Positions 9,641-18,810 of a DNA stretch of 64,000 nucleotides are shown piece after piece (the stretch's first letter is position 1; every line of letters starts with the position of its first letter). This stretch comes from Taishania sp036758285. Lineage in GTDB: Bacteria; Bacteroidota; Bacteroidia; Flavobacteriales_D; Crocinitomicaceae. The position numbers and the translations under genes are program-made. Where the stretch lies: assembly GCA_036758285.1 (NCBI GenBank), contig DAIOWV010000008.1, positions 1 through 64,000 of the forward strand, read 5' to 3'. The notes below the pieces were generated by a model that saw nothing but the letters and a program-made list of their open reading frames with translations, had not been told where the DNA came from and did not search any database.

Positions 9641-9641
9641 T

Positions 9642-10199
9642 GAAGAGATAAAAATCACTCGTAATTATTTTAAACGAATAAAAGATAATTATGGTAATGT
9701 TACACGTGAGCCTTATCAAGCTAAAGTTAAAAGAGAAGTTGAATTAGTTTTCCCCACAGTACGTTTAGGGTATTTTTTATTGGATTTGTTTTTTTATTAT
9801 TTACTTTCCTTTTTAATTGTTTATTCAACATTAATTATCAGTCTTTCGATTAGTCCAGATAATTATTCATTTGCAAATTTTGTTAGAGATAATGCCAATA
9901 TTATTGCTTATTCCTTCTTCTTTTTATACTATGCTCTTTCTGAATTTTTTTTCGGAGCAACAATTGGCAAGCTAATTTGCGGTTATCGGGTGATTAATCA
10001 ATATGCTGAAAAAATTAAATTTGAACAAGCATTATTAAGAACTATTATTCGTTTTATTCCGTTCGAATTTCTTACTTGTATTGGCGAAAGAGCATGGCAT
10101 GATAAGTGGACGAAGACTTACGTTGTCAAGAAAAGAGAAAAAGTCGAATTGCAAAAACATCTAAAAATCTTTAATGAATTTGAAGACATTTTGGATTAA
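9642..10199 (+). CDS. RDD-family membrane protein (5' end lost in gap)
   Basis: The frame is open from the first base after the gap and continues without a stop to 10199, giving 185 residues. A TTG start at 9780 would be an artefact: the 46 codons before it read as protein, including VRLGYFLLDLFFYY, the N-terminal arginine/aspartate motif that gives RDD proteins their name. Membrane helices follow at about 47-70 and 83-105. GATIGKLICGYRV is the second conserved RDD block. RDD proteins are small inner-membrane proteins, some acting in cation/proton exchange; the role here is unknown. Its 3' end overlaps the convergent aminotransferase by 4 bases. Confidence 0.75.
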   Translation, partial: EEIKITRNYFKRIKDNYGNVTREPYQAKVKREVELVFPTVRLGYFLLDLFFYYLLSFLIVYSTLIISLSISPDNYSFANFVRDNANIIAYSFFFLYYALSEFFFGATIGKLICGYRVINQYAEKIKFEQALLRTIIRFIPFEFLTCIGERAWHDKWTKTYVVKKREKVELQKHLKIFNEFEDILD

Positions 10200-11389
10200 T
10201 TCTCTTTTGTAGATTCAATAGCATTCAAAATTATTTCACCTGCTTTTCTAATTTCTGCTTCTGAAATTGTTAATGGTGGAGACAAACGAAAACTATAAGG
10301 ATGAGAGAGAAACCAAAAACTAATTAACCCGTCTTCCAAACATTTTTTTACTACTTTTTCAACTCGTTCAAATGATGTCATATCGAATGCAAACATCATT
10401 CCAATTCTTCTCGAAACGATTATTTCATCGGATTGACAAATAATGGATTGCAACAACTGACCTAAACGTTCAACTTCTTTAAAGTCAACTTCCTCCTCCA
10501 TTACTTCTAATCCAGCAAGTGCTGAAGCCGAAATAACAGGGTTTCCTCCAAATGTAGTTATGTGTCCAAGCATAGGATTATATGTAAATTCCCACAGTTT
10601 ATCGTGTGAAGAAACGACTGCTCCAATTGGCATTCCACCACCTAAGGCTTTTCCGAGCGTTAATATATCTGGTACTACATCAAAATTTTCAAATGCAAAG
10701 AGTTTACCAGTACGCCCCATTCCACACTGAATTTCATCGAAAATTAGTTGTGCACCTACTTCTGTACATCTTTTTCTAAGAGCAGTTAGAAATTCTTTGG
10801 TTGGAATCCTTACTCCTGCATCTCCTTGAATTGTTTCAATGATTACACCTGCCGTTTTTTCGGTGATTTGATCCAACATTTCGATTGAATTGTGAAGTAA
10901 AAAACGTACATCTGGAAGTAATGGTCGATAAGCTTCTTTTTTAATTTCATTTCCTGAAACACTCATTGAACCATGTGTACTACCATGATAAGAACCTCTG
11001 AATGAAACTAATTCTGTTCTGCCAGTAATGCGTTTTGCTAATTTTAAAGCAGCTTCATTGGCTTCTGTACCAGAATTTACCGTATAAACACAATCCAATT
11101 GATTGGGTAAGAATGAGACAAGTTTTTTGCAAAAATTTAGATGAGCATCTTGAATGTATTCTCCATAAACCATCACATGCATGTATTTTTCAACCTGGTT
11201 TTTTACTGCCTGAATAACTTTTGGATGTGAGTGCCCAATGTTGTTAACACCCACACCAGATATCATATCCATGAATTTTTTTTCATTTTTATCAATAATG
11301 TAAATGCCTTCAGCTTTTTCAACATCAATTAAGTATGGGAATTGGTTTGTTTGCCCAGTATATTTCAAAAAATCATCTTTTCTACTCAT
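10196..11389 (-). CDS. Class III PLP-dependent aminotransferase
   Basis: 397 residues, typical for the acetylornithine/ornithine/4-aminobutyrate transaminase family. Visible features are NSGTEANEAALKLAKR (PLP phosphate binding, about 105-120), IFDEIQCGMGRTG with D218, and the Schiff-base lysine K247 in LTLGKALGGGMP. The family moves an omega-amino group to 2-oxoglutarate. No arginine- or lysine-pathway genes adjoin it, so the substrate is open. It is monocistronic and convergent with the RDD gene (4-base overlap). Confidence 0.88.
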   Translation of the reverse strand: MSRKDDFLKYTGQTNQFPYLIDVEKAEGIYIIDKNEKKFMDMISGVGVNNIGHSHPKVIQAVKNQVEKYMHVMVYGEYIQDAHLNFCKKLVSFLPNQLDCVYTVNSGTEANEAALKLAKRITGRTELVSFRGSYHGSTHGSMSVSGNEIKKEAYRPLLPDVRFLLHNSIEMLDQITEKTAGVIIETIQGDAGVRIPTKEFLTALRKRCTEVGAQLIFDEIQCGMGRTGKLFAFENFDVVPDILTLGKALGGGMPIGAVVSSHDKLWEFTYNPMLGHITTFGGNPVISASALAGLEVMEEEVDFKEVERLGQLLQSIICQSDEIIVSRRIGMMFAFDMTSFERVEKVVKKCLEDGLISFWFLSHPYSFRLSPPLTISEAEIRKAGEIILNAIESTKEN

Positions 11390-11576
11390 AATATTGCTTT
11401 GGATTTATGAAAAATTCCATTTCAAAATTAGTTTTTTTACGGTATTTTTGCAGTCTAACTTCTATTTTTAAACTAATAATTTGTTATGATTATTAGGAAA
11501 GTGGTTTGATATGAAATATTTATAAATGATTGAATTCATCTTTTGTATTTAGAATAGAAAGTAATTTATCGAAAAA

Positions 11577-12005
11577 ATGATACAACACGAAATTATAGCA
11601 TTATATAGACAAGGTAATCAATTTGGAAAGTTAATTGATATGGAATATGATGTTCTTGAAGATGGGACGATTACTCATCAAATAAAAATTTCAGAAAAAC
11701 ATTTAGCTACTCCAGTGGCCGCTCATGGGGGAGTCCTTTCAGCTTTAGCAGATTCAACTTTAGGTGTTGCAGCTCTTGCAGTATCAGCAAAGGATGGTAA
11801 TGTTGTTTCAACTGTTGAATTTAAAATTACTTATATGCGTCCTGTTATTAAAGGTGATATAATTGAGGGTATACCCCGTGTTCGTCAAGCAGGAAAGAAA
11901 ATAATCTTTGTAGAAGCAGATTTTGTAAATCAAAATGGCGAACTAGTGGGAATTGCTAATGGCACTTTTAATCAATATCCAGCAACAAAAATTTTTAATG
12001 TCTAA
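11577..12005 (+). CDS. PaaI-family hotdog thioesterase
   Basis: 142 residues with a single hotdog domain. The active-site helix segment AAHGGVLSALADSTLGVAA carries the H-G-G and the acidic residue typical of PaaI/YdiI thioesterases, which hydrolyse acyl- or aryl-CoA. TVEFKITYMRPV is the conserved beta strand. It sits 3 bases before the rsmF-like gene, so the two are probably co-transcribed. The substrate is not predictable. Confidence 0.85.
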   Translation: MIQHEIIALYRQGNQFGKLIDMEYDVLEDGTITHQIKISEKHLATPVAAHGGVLSALADSTLGVAALAVSAKDGNVVSTVEFKITYMRPVIKGDIIEGIPRVRQAGKKIIFVEADFVNQNGELVGIANGTFNQYPATKIFNV

Positions 12006-12008
12006 TAT

Positions 12009-13349
12009 ATGGTAAATTTTCCAGACGATTTTATAAAATACGTATCAAATGATGAGCATTTAGGAAAAGAATTGTTAAAAGCTCTAGATGAGGTTGCACC
12101 CATTTCAATACGAAAAAATCCAAGGAAAATAACACCAAATTTTGAAAACAATCGAATGATTGAATGGTGTAAAGATGCTTATTTCTTAAAAGAGCGTCCA
12201 TCATTTACGTTAACTCCATTGTTTCATGCAGGAACCTTTTACCCTCAAGAAGCAGGTTCTATGTTTTTAGATACTATTTTACGTAGTTTAGATGTACCTA
12301 CAAATCCAGTTGTTCTTGATCTTTGTGCTGCTCCTGGAGGAAAGAGCACTTTGATTGCATCTTTTTTAGATGGACGAGGGATGCTTGTGGCAAACGAAGT
12401 GATTAATCAACGTGCAAAGGTTTTGAGAGAAAATATTTCAAAATGGGGCTATGCAAATACGATTGTTACAAACAATGACCCGTCAGATTTTAATAGGTTG
12501 GAGGGATTTTTTGATTTAGTTGTTGTTGATGCTCCTTGTTCTGGAGAGGGAATGTTTAGAAAGGATGAACACGCTAGAAATGAATGGTCATTGCAAAATG
12601 TTTCTCTTTGTGTAGGACGCCAACGAAGAATAGTGGCAGACGTTTGGAATTCATTAAAAGAAGGGGGATATTTAATTTATTCAACTTGTACATTTAATCC
12701 ACATGAAAATGAGGAGAATGTAAAATGGATAGAAGAGAATTTAGGAGGACAATACATTGATGTTTCAACACTTAACACCTTTGTTAAAGGTCGAAATGGA
12801 GTTGGAAATTATGGTATACCTGGAAGGACTGAAACGGAAGGTTTTTATATTGCAGTTATCCAAAAAACATCTGAATTAGGTAAAAGAGTAACATTAGGTA
12901 AAAATGCAAATAAAGGATTGCTTCGCATTAAGGATACAACTCCTTTAAAAGGATGGGTAAAACTTGAAAACTCTTCATTTTTTTCATGGAACAATACCAT
13001 TTTAGATATCCCAACTGCGTGGGAAAAAGATTATTTGATTGTTCAAGAAAATCTACACATCATTAAATGGGGAGTAGTGGTAGGGGAGCATGCTCGAAAA
13101 GGTTTAATTCCAGATCATGATTTATTAATGTGTCATCAATTGCGTGAAAATTATGCCAGTGTTGATCTGCAAGAAAAAGAAGCATTGCAATATCTTCATG
13201 GTGATACTTTTGCTTTGGAGTCAAATATTTCCAATGGTTTTGTACAGGTTACCCATGAAGGAGAGTCACTCGGATGGATAAAAAATATTGGTAATCGATT
13301 TAATAATTTATATCCAAAAGAATACAGAATTCGTATGAATATTCAATAA
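12009..13349 (+). CDS. rsmF: rRNA m5C methyltransferase, RsmF/NOL1-NOP2-Sun type
   Basis: 446 residues. The SAM-binding motif VLDLCAAPGGKS, motif IV VVDAPCSGEGMFRKD (the cysteine needed for product release) and motif VI STCTFNPHENE (the catalytic cysteine) are all present. The region after residue 300 has the layout of the RsmF C-terminal extension. RsmF methylates a cytosine of 16S rRNA using SAM. Residue numbers and the exact rRNA target are family inference. An intrinsic terminator follows immediately (13352-13385). Confidence 0.85.
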   Translation: MVNFPDDFIKYVSNDEHLGKELLKALDEVAPISIRKNPRKITPNFENNRMIEWCKDAYFLKERPSFTLTPLFHAGTFYPQEAGSMFLDTILRSLDVPTNPVVLDLCAAPGGKSTLIASFLDGRGMLVANEVINQRAKVLRENISKWGYANTIVTNNDPSDFNRLEGFFDLVVVDAPCSGEGMFRKDEHARNEWSLQNVSLCVGRQRRIVADVWNSLKEGGYLIYSTCTFNPHENEENVKWIEENLGGQYIDVSTLNTFVKGRNGVGNYGIPGRTETEGFYIAVIQKTSELGKRVTLGKNANKGLLRIKDTTPLKGWVKLENSSFFSWNNTILDIPTAWEKDYLIVQENLHIIKWGVVVGEHARKGLIPDHDLLMCHQLRENYASVDLQEKEALQYLHGDTFALESNISNGFVQVTHEGESLGWIKNIGNRFNNLYPKEYRIRMNIQ

Positions 13350-13351
13350 AG

Positions 13352-13385
13352 AATGTTGCGGTTTACCTCAATCAACCGCAACATT
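13352..13385. terminator. Bidirectional intrinsic terminator
   Basis: A perfect 12-bp stem (AATGTTGCGGTT with its complement) and a 10-base loop lie between two convergent genes, rsmF (+) and the T9SS protein (-). It can serve both, though the T-run after it is weak. Confidence 0.75.
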
Positions 13386-13395
13386 AAGTTGAAAA

Positions 13396-14565
13396 CTATT
13401 GTTTTATTAGCTTTTTAGTATTTAGAATTTTATTGTCAATATTTTTAATGTTCACAAAATAAATTCCTTTAGTTAAATCATTTATATCGATATTATTTTG
13501 TGATTTTTTCGTCATTATTGTTTTCCCTGTAAGGTCAATAAATTCGATAATAATTTGATCTAAATTTAAGTTATTATGGAATGTCAATGAAATATTATCT
13601 ACAGCAGGGTTGGGGTTGATTGTAAATTCACTAATTTGACTGTTTGTATTCAACGATAAACTGTTATTCATATATATCGTATCACAAAACGTGAATTGAC
13701 CACAAGAAGACTGAGTCAAAACAGCACATACAAATGTATCAGCAGTTGGATATAAATTATAATTGGCCCCAGCATCAATATTTGTAGCAAAACTCACATT
13801 TCCAGTCGAATTGTAATGTAAATTAACAGGGTAATTGTTTACTGGATCAATATTGTAATGGAACTCTAGTTGCACTCCGCTACCAGGAGTTAATATTGGG
13901 GATTGTGTAAATGAAAAACTAGCTGTATCACACGGATCTTGAGGTACTCTTATTGTATCACAAAATGTTAGTGTCCCACATATAGTGTTATTCAAAGAAG
14001 CACAAATAACTGTGTCATTGGTTGAATGAAATGTATAAGTTGAAGGTGCATCAATAGGAGAATAAATAGTTGTAAAACTAGGATTTGCAGATGAATTATA
14101 ATGAAGGTCAATAATATAATTATTTGACCATTCAGCATTGTAGTCAAACTCTAATACAACAATTCCATTAGATGTTGGAGTTTGTGTAAACGAGAAATGA
14201 ATATTATCACAAGGTCCTTGAGATGTTCGGATTGTATCACAAAAAGTCATTTCACAAGTCTCATGTGAGATAGGGTCAACATAAAGTAAATCTGTACATA
14301 TAACCGTATCTTGGTAAAAGTTAATATTGTTGTAATTGTTCGATTGGTTGCTTCCGCTTCCAATAAATTGATTTGGATTCGAATTGTAATATGATATACT
14401 TTGAAAATTATCAATTCCACTAATAAATACATTCAAATCTAATGTTTGACTTGTTTTATCAATGACATGATAATCTACACTTACATTGGTTGGGCAATTT
14501 GATTGTGACATTGCTACATTAATATATAAAGCTGCCATAATGAATACAAAAAAATATCGTTTCAT
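13396..14565 (-). CDS. Secreted three-repeat protein with type IX (type A) sorting domain
   Basis: 389 residues from the ATG at 14565, preferred over an ATG 27 bases upstream because it starts directly with the signal peptide (MKRYFFVF, ending AMSQ). Three related units of about 90 residues follow (about 24-116, 117-210, 211-299). Each ends in a Cys pair within TFCDTI, and units 2 and 3 both begin P-C-D. The C-terminal domain (about 312-389) starts FTINPNPAVD and ends NTKKLIKQ, the T9SS type A sorting signal, so the protein should be exported by the type IX system and attached to the surface or released. The repeat family is not one I recognise; binding or adhesion is a guess. Confidence 0.82.
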   Translation of the reverse strand: MKRYFFVFIMAALYINVAMSQSNCPTNVSVDYHVIDKTSQTLDLNVFISGIDNFQSISYYNSNPNQFIGSGSNQSNNYNNINFYQDTVICTDLLYVDPISHETCEMTFCDTIRTSQGPCDNIHFSFTQTPTSNGIVVLEFDYNAEWSNNYIIDLHYNSSANPSFTTIYSPIDAPSTYTFHSTNDTVICASLNNTICGTLTFCDTIRVPQDPCDTASFSFTQSPILTPGSGVQLEFHYNIDPVNNYPVNLHYNSTGNVSFATNIDAGANYNLYPTADTFVCAVLTQSSCGQFTFCDTIYMNNSLSLNTNSQISEFTINPNPAVDNISLTFHNNLNLDQIIIEFIDLTGKTIMTKKSQNNIDINDLTKGIYFVNIKNIDNKILNTKKLIKQ

Positions 14566-14644
14566 ACTATTGAAATTTAAGATGTAAAACAAAATATAAG
14601 CTTATGTGTATGGAACGCAACTTATTAAATTGGGTTGCTTTTAT

Positions 14645-14652
14645 TATCTTTG
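14645..14652 (+). promoter_or_regulatory. Promoter -7 box TATCTTTG for the binding lipoprotein
   Basis: Exact match to TAnnTTTG, 60 bases upstream of the ATG at 14713, in the divergent spacer between the T9SS gene and the ABC binding protein. No convincing -33 element. Confidence 0.45.
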
Positions 14653-14712
14653 GGCTTCAATTGAACATTGATTCATTTTAGTGTTGATTGCTTATATTTT
14701 AACAGTTAATTC

Positions 14713-15780
14713 ATGAAGACATATCTTTTTATTTACTTGAGTTTTTTTCTATTTATCGGCTGTACGCCAACTCCTAAAAAAACGGAAAATAATTCTTTAA
14801 AAGAGGAACAAAAAACAGTTCAATATGCAAAGCATTTTCGATTTGTCACAGATGAAAAAGGATTGAATTCCGTTGAAATTATTCATCCTGACACAAAAAA
14901 AGTACTAATAAAACTTTCACCATTAAAAGGGAATAAGAATGTTATAGCATTATCAGGAACCTTTATAGGAATGATGGATAAGTTGAATTTAGCTTCAAAT
15001 ATTTCAGGTGTTTCTGAGATGAAATATATTTTTAATCCAACGATAATAGAAAACCACAAACAAAATAAATTAATTGAAGTTGGTTATGATACTCAGTTGG
15101 CATTGGAATCAATTATTGTTTCTAAACCAGCTGCTATTTTACACAGTGGCTATAGTAATGATTTCCCTCACGAAAAGCAATTCGTTAACGCAGGTATTTT
15201 ATGTGTACCAATTTTTGATTGGAGAGAAGAAACTCCATTAGGTAAAGCTGAATGGATAAAAGTTTACGGCTTTTTATATGGTAAATCAGTTGATGCTGAA
15301 ACTATTTTTAATGACATTGAAAAAAGATACAATGATTTAAAGAAAAAAGCGCAAGAATTGCAACCATCAGAGTTGGTGTTAAGTGGTAATATTATTGGAA
15401 GTGAATGGTATTGTCCAGCAGGAGAAAGTTTTTTTGCAGAGTTTTTAAAAGATGCAAACATTACCTATAAGTATTTTGATACGAAAGGTTCGGGTAGTGT
15501 TGCTCTAACTCAAGAAAAAATTCTTTCAGATAATAGAAAATCGAAGATTTGGATTAATCCAGGAGCGAAAACGATGAATGAATTAAAAACAATGAATCCG
15601 AAAGCTGTACTTTTTGATGCTTTTAATCTTGGAAATGTTTATTGTCATTCACAAAAAGAAAACTATTATTGGGAGGTTTCTTCAATTGAGCCAGATAAAT
15701 TACTAGATGATTTACTGCACATTGCTCATCCGGAATTAAATCCAAATTATTCATTCCAATTTTATTCAAAATTAAACTAA
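14713..15780 (+). CDS. ABC transporter substrate-binding lipoprotein, iron-siderophore/cobalamin type
   Basis: 355 residues. A lipoprotein signal ends in the lipobox F-I-G-C (C17). The mature protein has the two-lobe layout of class III metal-chelate binding proteins (FecB/BtuF type): an N-lobe ending in the SKPAAILHSGY strand, a long linking helix (about 195-215) and a C-lobe. The likely cargo is an iron chelate or cobalamin. Permease and ATPase genes are not next to it; a FecCD/FecE pair lacking its own binding protein lies at 40582-42278 and may be its partner (inference). hemJ follows, giving a loose iron/haem context. Confidence 0.8.
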   Translation: MKTYLFIYLSFFLFIGCTPTPKKTENNSLKEEQKTVQYAKHFRFVTDEKGLNSVEIIHPDTKKVLIKLSPLKGNKNVIALSGTFIGMMDKLNLASNISGVSEMKYIFNPTIIENHKQNKLIEVGYDTQLALESIIVSKPAAILHSGYSNDFPHEKQFVNAGILCVPIFDWREETPLGKAEWIKVYGFLYGKSVDAETIFNDIEKRYNDLKKKAQELQPSELVLSGNIIGSEWYCPAGESFFAEFLKDANITYKYFDTKGSGSVALTQEKILSDNRKSKIWINPGAKTMNELKTMNPKAVLFDAFNLGNVYCHSQKENYYWEVSSIEPDKLLDDLLHIAHPELNPNYSFQFYSKLN

Positions 15781-15838
15781 AAGCATAGATTTAATTTCAT
15801 TATGACGTTTGTCTGACAATTCAATTCTCTAAAGTCAT

Positions 15839-15846
15839 TACTTTTG
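15839..15846 (+). promoter_or_regulatory. Promoter -7 box TACTTTTG before hemJ
   Basis: Exact TAnnTTTG match ending 4 bases before the hemJ ATG at 15851. This implies a very short or absent 5' leader if it is used. Confidence 0.4.
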
Positions 15847-15850
15847 CCGT

Positions 15851-16396
15851 ATGAGTTTTGAAACTATAAAAGCACTTCACATTATTTTTATGGTAAGCTG
15901 GTTTGCCGGTTTATTTTATATTGTTCGTTTGTTCATTTATCACACAGAAGCACAAGAACGTACACAAGTGGAACGGGATATTTTATCCAAACAATTTGTA
16001 GAAATGGAAAAAAAATTGTGGTGGATTATTACAACCCCTGCAATGATTTTAACTGCAACTTTTGGTATTTGTATGTTTTTATATCCAGGTCACACTTATC
16101 TAATTTATCAACCATGGATGCATGTTAAATTGGCTTTTGTTGTTCTATTACTTATTTATCATTTTACTTGCCAGAAAATTTTATTTGACCTAAAAAAAGA
16201 CATTTACAATTGGAAATCTACGGGATTGAGATTGTGGAACGAAATAGCAACGTTAGTTTTAGTTGCCATTGTTTTCATCGTTACAACAAAAGGAGCAATG
16301 GTGTGGTGGAAAGGCACAATAGGTTTCTTTGCAACAGCTGTAGGTTTGATGATTTTGATTAAGATTTATAAACGTGTTCGGCAAAAAAGTGACTAA
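15851..16396 (+). CDS. hemJ: HemJ-type protoporphyrinogen IX oxidase
   Basis: 181 residues with four to five membrane helices. The N-terminal ALHIIFMVSWFAGLFY, YHTEAQ, the F-V-E-M-E-K-K-L-W segment and TTPAMILT match the HemJ (UPF0093) family, which oxidises protoporphyrinogen IX to protoporphyrin IX in haem synthesis. The conserved histidine is H10. The family is widespread in Bacteroidota, often replacing HemG/HemY. It lies 70 bases after the binding lipoprotein and has its own promoter box. Alternative: a CopD-like membrane protein, judged less likely. Confidence 0.78.
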   Translation: MSFETIKALHIIFMVSWFAGLFYIVRLFIYHTEAQERTQVERDILSKQFVEMEKKLWWIITTPAMILTATFGICMFLYPGHTYLIYQPWMHVKLAFVVLLLIYHFTCQKILFDLKKDIYNWKSTGLRLWNEIATLVLVAIVFIVTTKGAMVWWKGTIGFFATAVGLMILIKIYKRVRQKSD

Positions 16397-16446
16397 TAAG
16401 ATTTGATTTTAGTGACTTTTTCTGTTTTATACATTGATATAGCTAA

Positions 16447-18756
16447 ATGAATAATAAGATGAAACTTTTTTTATTACTTACTATTGTTTTGCATGGCTTT
16501 ATAACGCATTCTCAATTGAGTGTAAATGAACAGAAAAAACTATCAATGTATGTTATTACTTCAGTAAATAAATTACGAAATAAACACAGTTCATCTGCAT
16601 TAAAATATAATGATACTTTATTTCAAGCAGCAGAATTTCATAGCAAATACATGCTATCCAACAAAATTTTATCACATAATCAAAAAACAGCCAAGTACAA
16701 AACTCCCTATGCAAGGGTTCAGGAATTTAACGGGACAGCATTCCAAACAGTAGGTGAAAATATTTACCAATCGAAGGCACAACGTTTCCCATTAGAAGAA
16801 AATGATTTAAAAAAATTAGCCGAAGAAATATTTGAAGGTTGGAAAAATTCGGAAGCTCATTATGAGAACATGATCAATTCCGAATATACGCATGCTGCAC
16901 TTGCTTTTGCTGTAAATAAAGATGGTGTGTTTTATGTTACACATGTATTTGGGAGAAAGGGATTTGTTGTTGAAGGACAGTTGTCAAATGACGCTTTTGG
17001 AATAAAAAAAGCCCCTCAAAATTGTGGAGATAGTTACAAAGCATTTCTTAATATTGTTATGAATCTTGCTAATAATACTGAAGTTAGTGGAAATGATATT
17101 ATTTTGTACGCTAGCAACTTAGATGTGTTAAAAAAGATTGTTAACTCCCCAACGGATGGTATTGTAATCGATTTGATTCATAAAAAACAATTTCCATGTA
17201 ATCGCGAAAATCAATTAGATGCTTCTCTAGTTTATGACGGTATTCTTTTGAAACCTATCTATAGAGATGAATTGTTCAACAATAATCAAGCGCAAAGTAA
17301 GTATAGATTAATCTCCAAAGTTGGTGAAGTACCAGCAAATATTAACATAAATGATTACTCTATTTCAATTATTCTCTTAAAAAATGGAAAAGCTTGCCGC
17401 TATATTTATCAAGTTGAAGTAGATAGTGATTATTACCCTTTAAATAAAATTAAAACAATTGTAGAAGATAATCATATTGAACTAAGAAATAAACCATTAA
17501 CAGGTACCGAAACAATAAAATTTGATTTTGATGTCAATCAATTTAACCTAAAAAGTATTCCAAAAATTTCCTCGTTTGAAGGTGTTAAGTTAATAATTAT
17601 TAAAGCATTTAGTTCTGTAGAAGGCGATTCCACCAACAATATTCGTTTGCAAAATGAACGAGCTAGAACCATTTTAAAATTCATAGAATCATCCATACCA
17701 TTAGAGAATGTGAAAATAGAAATTGAGGCAAAAGAGAATTGGGAACAATTTCGATTTCAATTACAAACAATCGGACAACATAAATTAGCTATAGCATCCA
17801 ATGATAGCTTAAGAGTAGTAATTAAAGAACGATTATTGAATTTTCCAAATTGGGATAAAGTCTTTGCAATGCAACGTACTTCATATGTGAATATTTTTTA
17901 TGAAATAAACAAAACTGTTGAACCAAAATTATTGCCAGAATTGAATTTAAGATCAGCAATTTTAGAAAACAATGAATTATTAGTTCAAAAAGCATTATTC
18001 AAATTATATGATTCTGAAGGTCAGTCAAACTTGGCGTTTTTGTTAGAGCCTCAAATAGTGGATTATTTTTATAAAAATAACAAAGGATTAGGCAATTATT
18101 TTGCTCTATTAACCGATGTTTTTCATGACAATCCTCATGAAGTGGTTCGACTCGTAAACTATTGGATTAATCACTTTTCAGAATTATCAATTGCTGCAAA
18201 ACAAAATCTGTTAAATCTTTATACACATTTAAATGTCTTTTTACTGCAAGATTGGGATGTGAGCAGCTCATTATTAGCTTCGGTTATGTCTCCTTATGTG
18301 ATTCAAAAATTATATAAGCCAGATGAACTTGTGATTGATTTATTATTGAATCTTCATTCCTCTTTTTTGTTGTATTATGGACATACGAATGACGGTTCAA
18401 TAAGTGAATCATTTCAGTTTATTTCAAATCATTACAAATCAAAAAGTCTAACAATTCAAGAGGATGTTGATTTGATATTATTTTACAATCATTACAGTAT
18501 GTTTAAATTAACCTACGATCGATTGAAACCAAAAATTGAAGAGAAAATTTATAACGAACAATCCTTGTTTTCTTTTATTCAAACAATGTTACTAATGAAT
18601 GAGGAAATAGAGACAGATTTTTTTGCTGATGTAAATAGACAAGCGGCTATTTTAAATTCTAAAAGATGGTGTCGCTATATTTCAAATAATTTTCAAATCT
18701 TGAGAAATGAAAAAATAAAAACACAGTTTTGTGAAACATGTAAAAGCGAATTTTAA
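16447..18756 (+). CDS. Secreted CAP-domain protein with OmpA-like segment and helical C-terminus
   Basis: 769 residues. A signal peptide ends near T-H-S-Q. Residues about 28-182 form a CAP/SCP (PR-1) domain: NKLRNKHSS, LSHNQK, the GENIYQS box and EAHYENMINSEYTHAALAFA with HVF near its end are the conserved signature regions. A segment around 380-430 (KAFSSVEGDSTN, then QNERARTI) resembles the peptidoglycan-binding OmpA-like fold. The last 270 residues are helical with no recognised motif. CAP domains in bacteria have varied and mostly unclear roles. The fusion is unusual. Start 16447 is kept, but ATG 16459 is equally possible. Confidence 0.7.
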   Translation: MNNKMKLFLLLTIVLHGFITHSQLSVNEQKKLSMYVITSVNKLRNKHSSSALKYNDTLFQAAEFHSKYMLSNKILSHNQKTAKYKTPYARVQEFNGTAFQTVGENIYQSKAQRFPLEENDLKKLAEEIFEGWKNSEAHYENMINSEYTHAALAFAVNKDGVFYVTHVFGRKGFVVEGQLSNDAFGIKKAPQNCGDSYKAFLNIVMNLANNTEVSGNDIILYASNLDVLKKIVNSPTDGIVIDLIHKKQFPCNRENQLDASLVYDGILLKPIYRDELFNNNQAQSKYRLISKVGEVPANININDYSISIILLKNGKACRYIYQVEVDSDYYPLNKIKTIVEDNHIELRNKPLTGTETIKFDFDVNQFNLKSIPKISSFEGVKLIIIKAFSSVEGDSTNNIRLQNERARTILKFIESSIPLENVKIEIEAKENWEQFRFQLQTIGQHKLAIASNDSLRVVIKERLLNFPNWDKVFAMQRTSYVNIFYEINKTVEPKLLPELNLRSAILENNELLVQKALFKLYDSEGQSNLAFLLEPQIVDYFYKNNKGLGNYFALLTDVFHDNPHEVVRLVNYWINHFSELSIAAKQNLLNLYTHLNVFLLQDWDVSSSLLASVMSPYVIQKLYKPDELVIDLLLNLHSSFLLYYGHTNDGSISESFQFISNHYKSKSLTIQEDVDLILFYNHYSMFKLTYDRLKPKIEEKIYNEQSLFSFIQTMLLMNEEIETDFFADVNRQAAILNSKRWCRYISNNFQILRNEKIKTQFCETCKSEF

Positions 18757-18810
18757 AATATAACATGTAACGATTTGCTTTTGAGTTCGTTATTTGAATA
18801 AATCGTTTTT

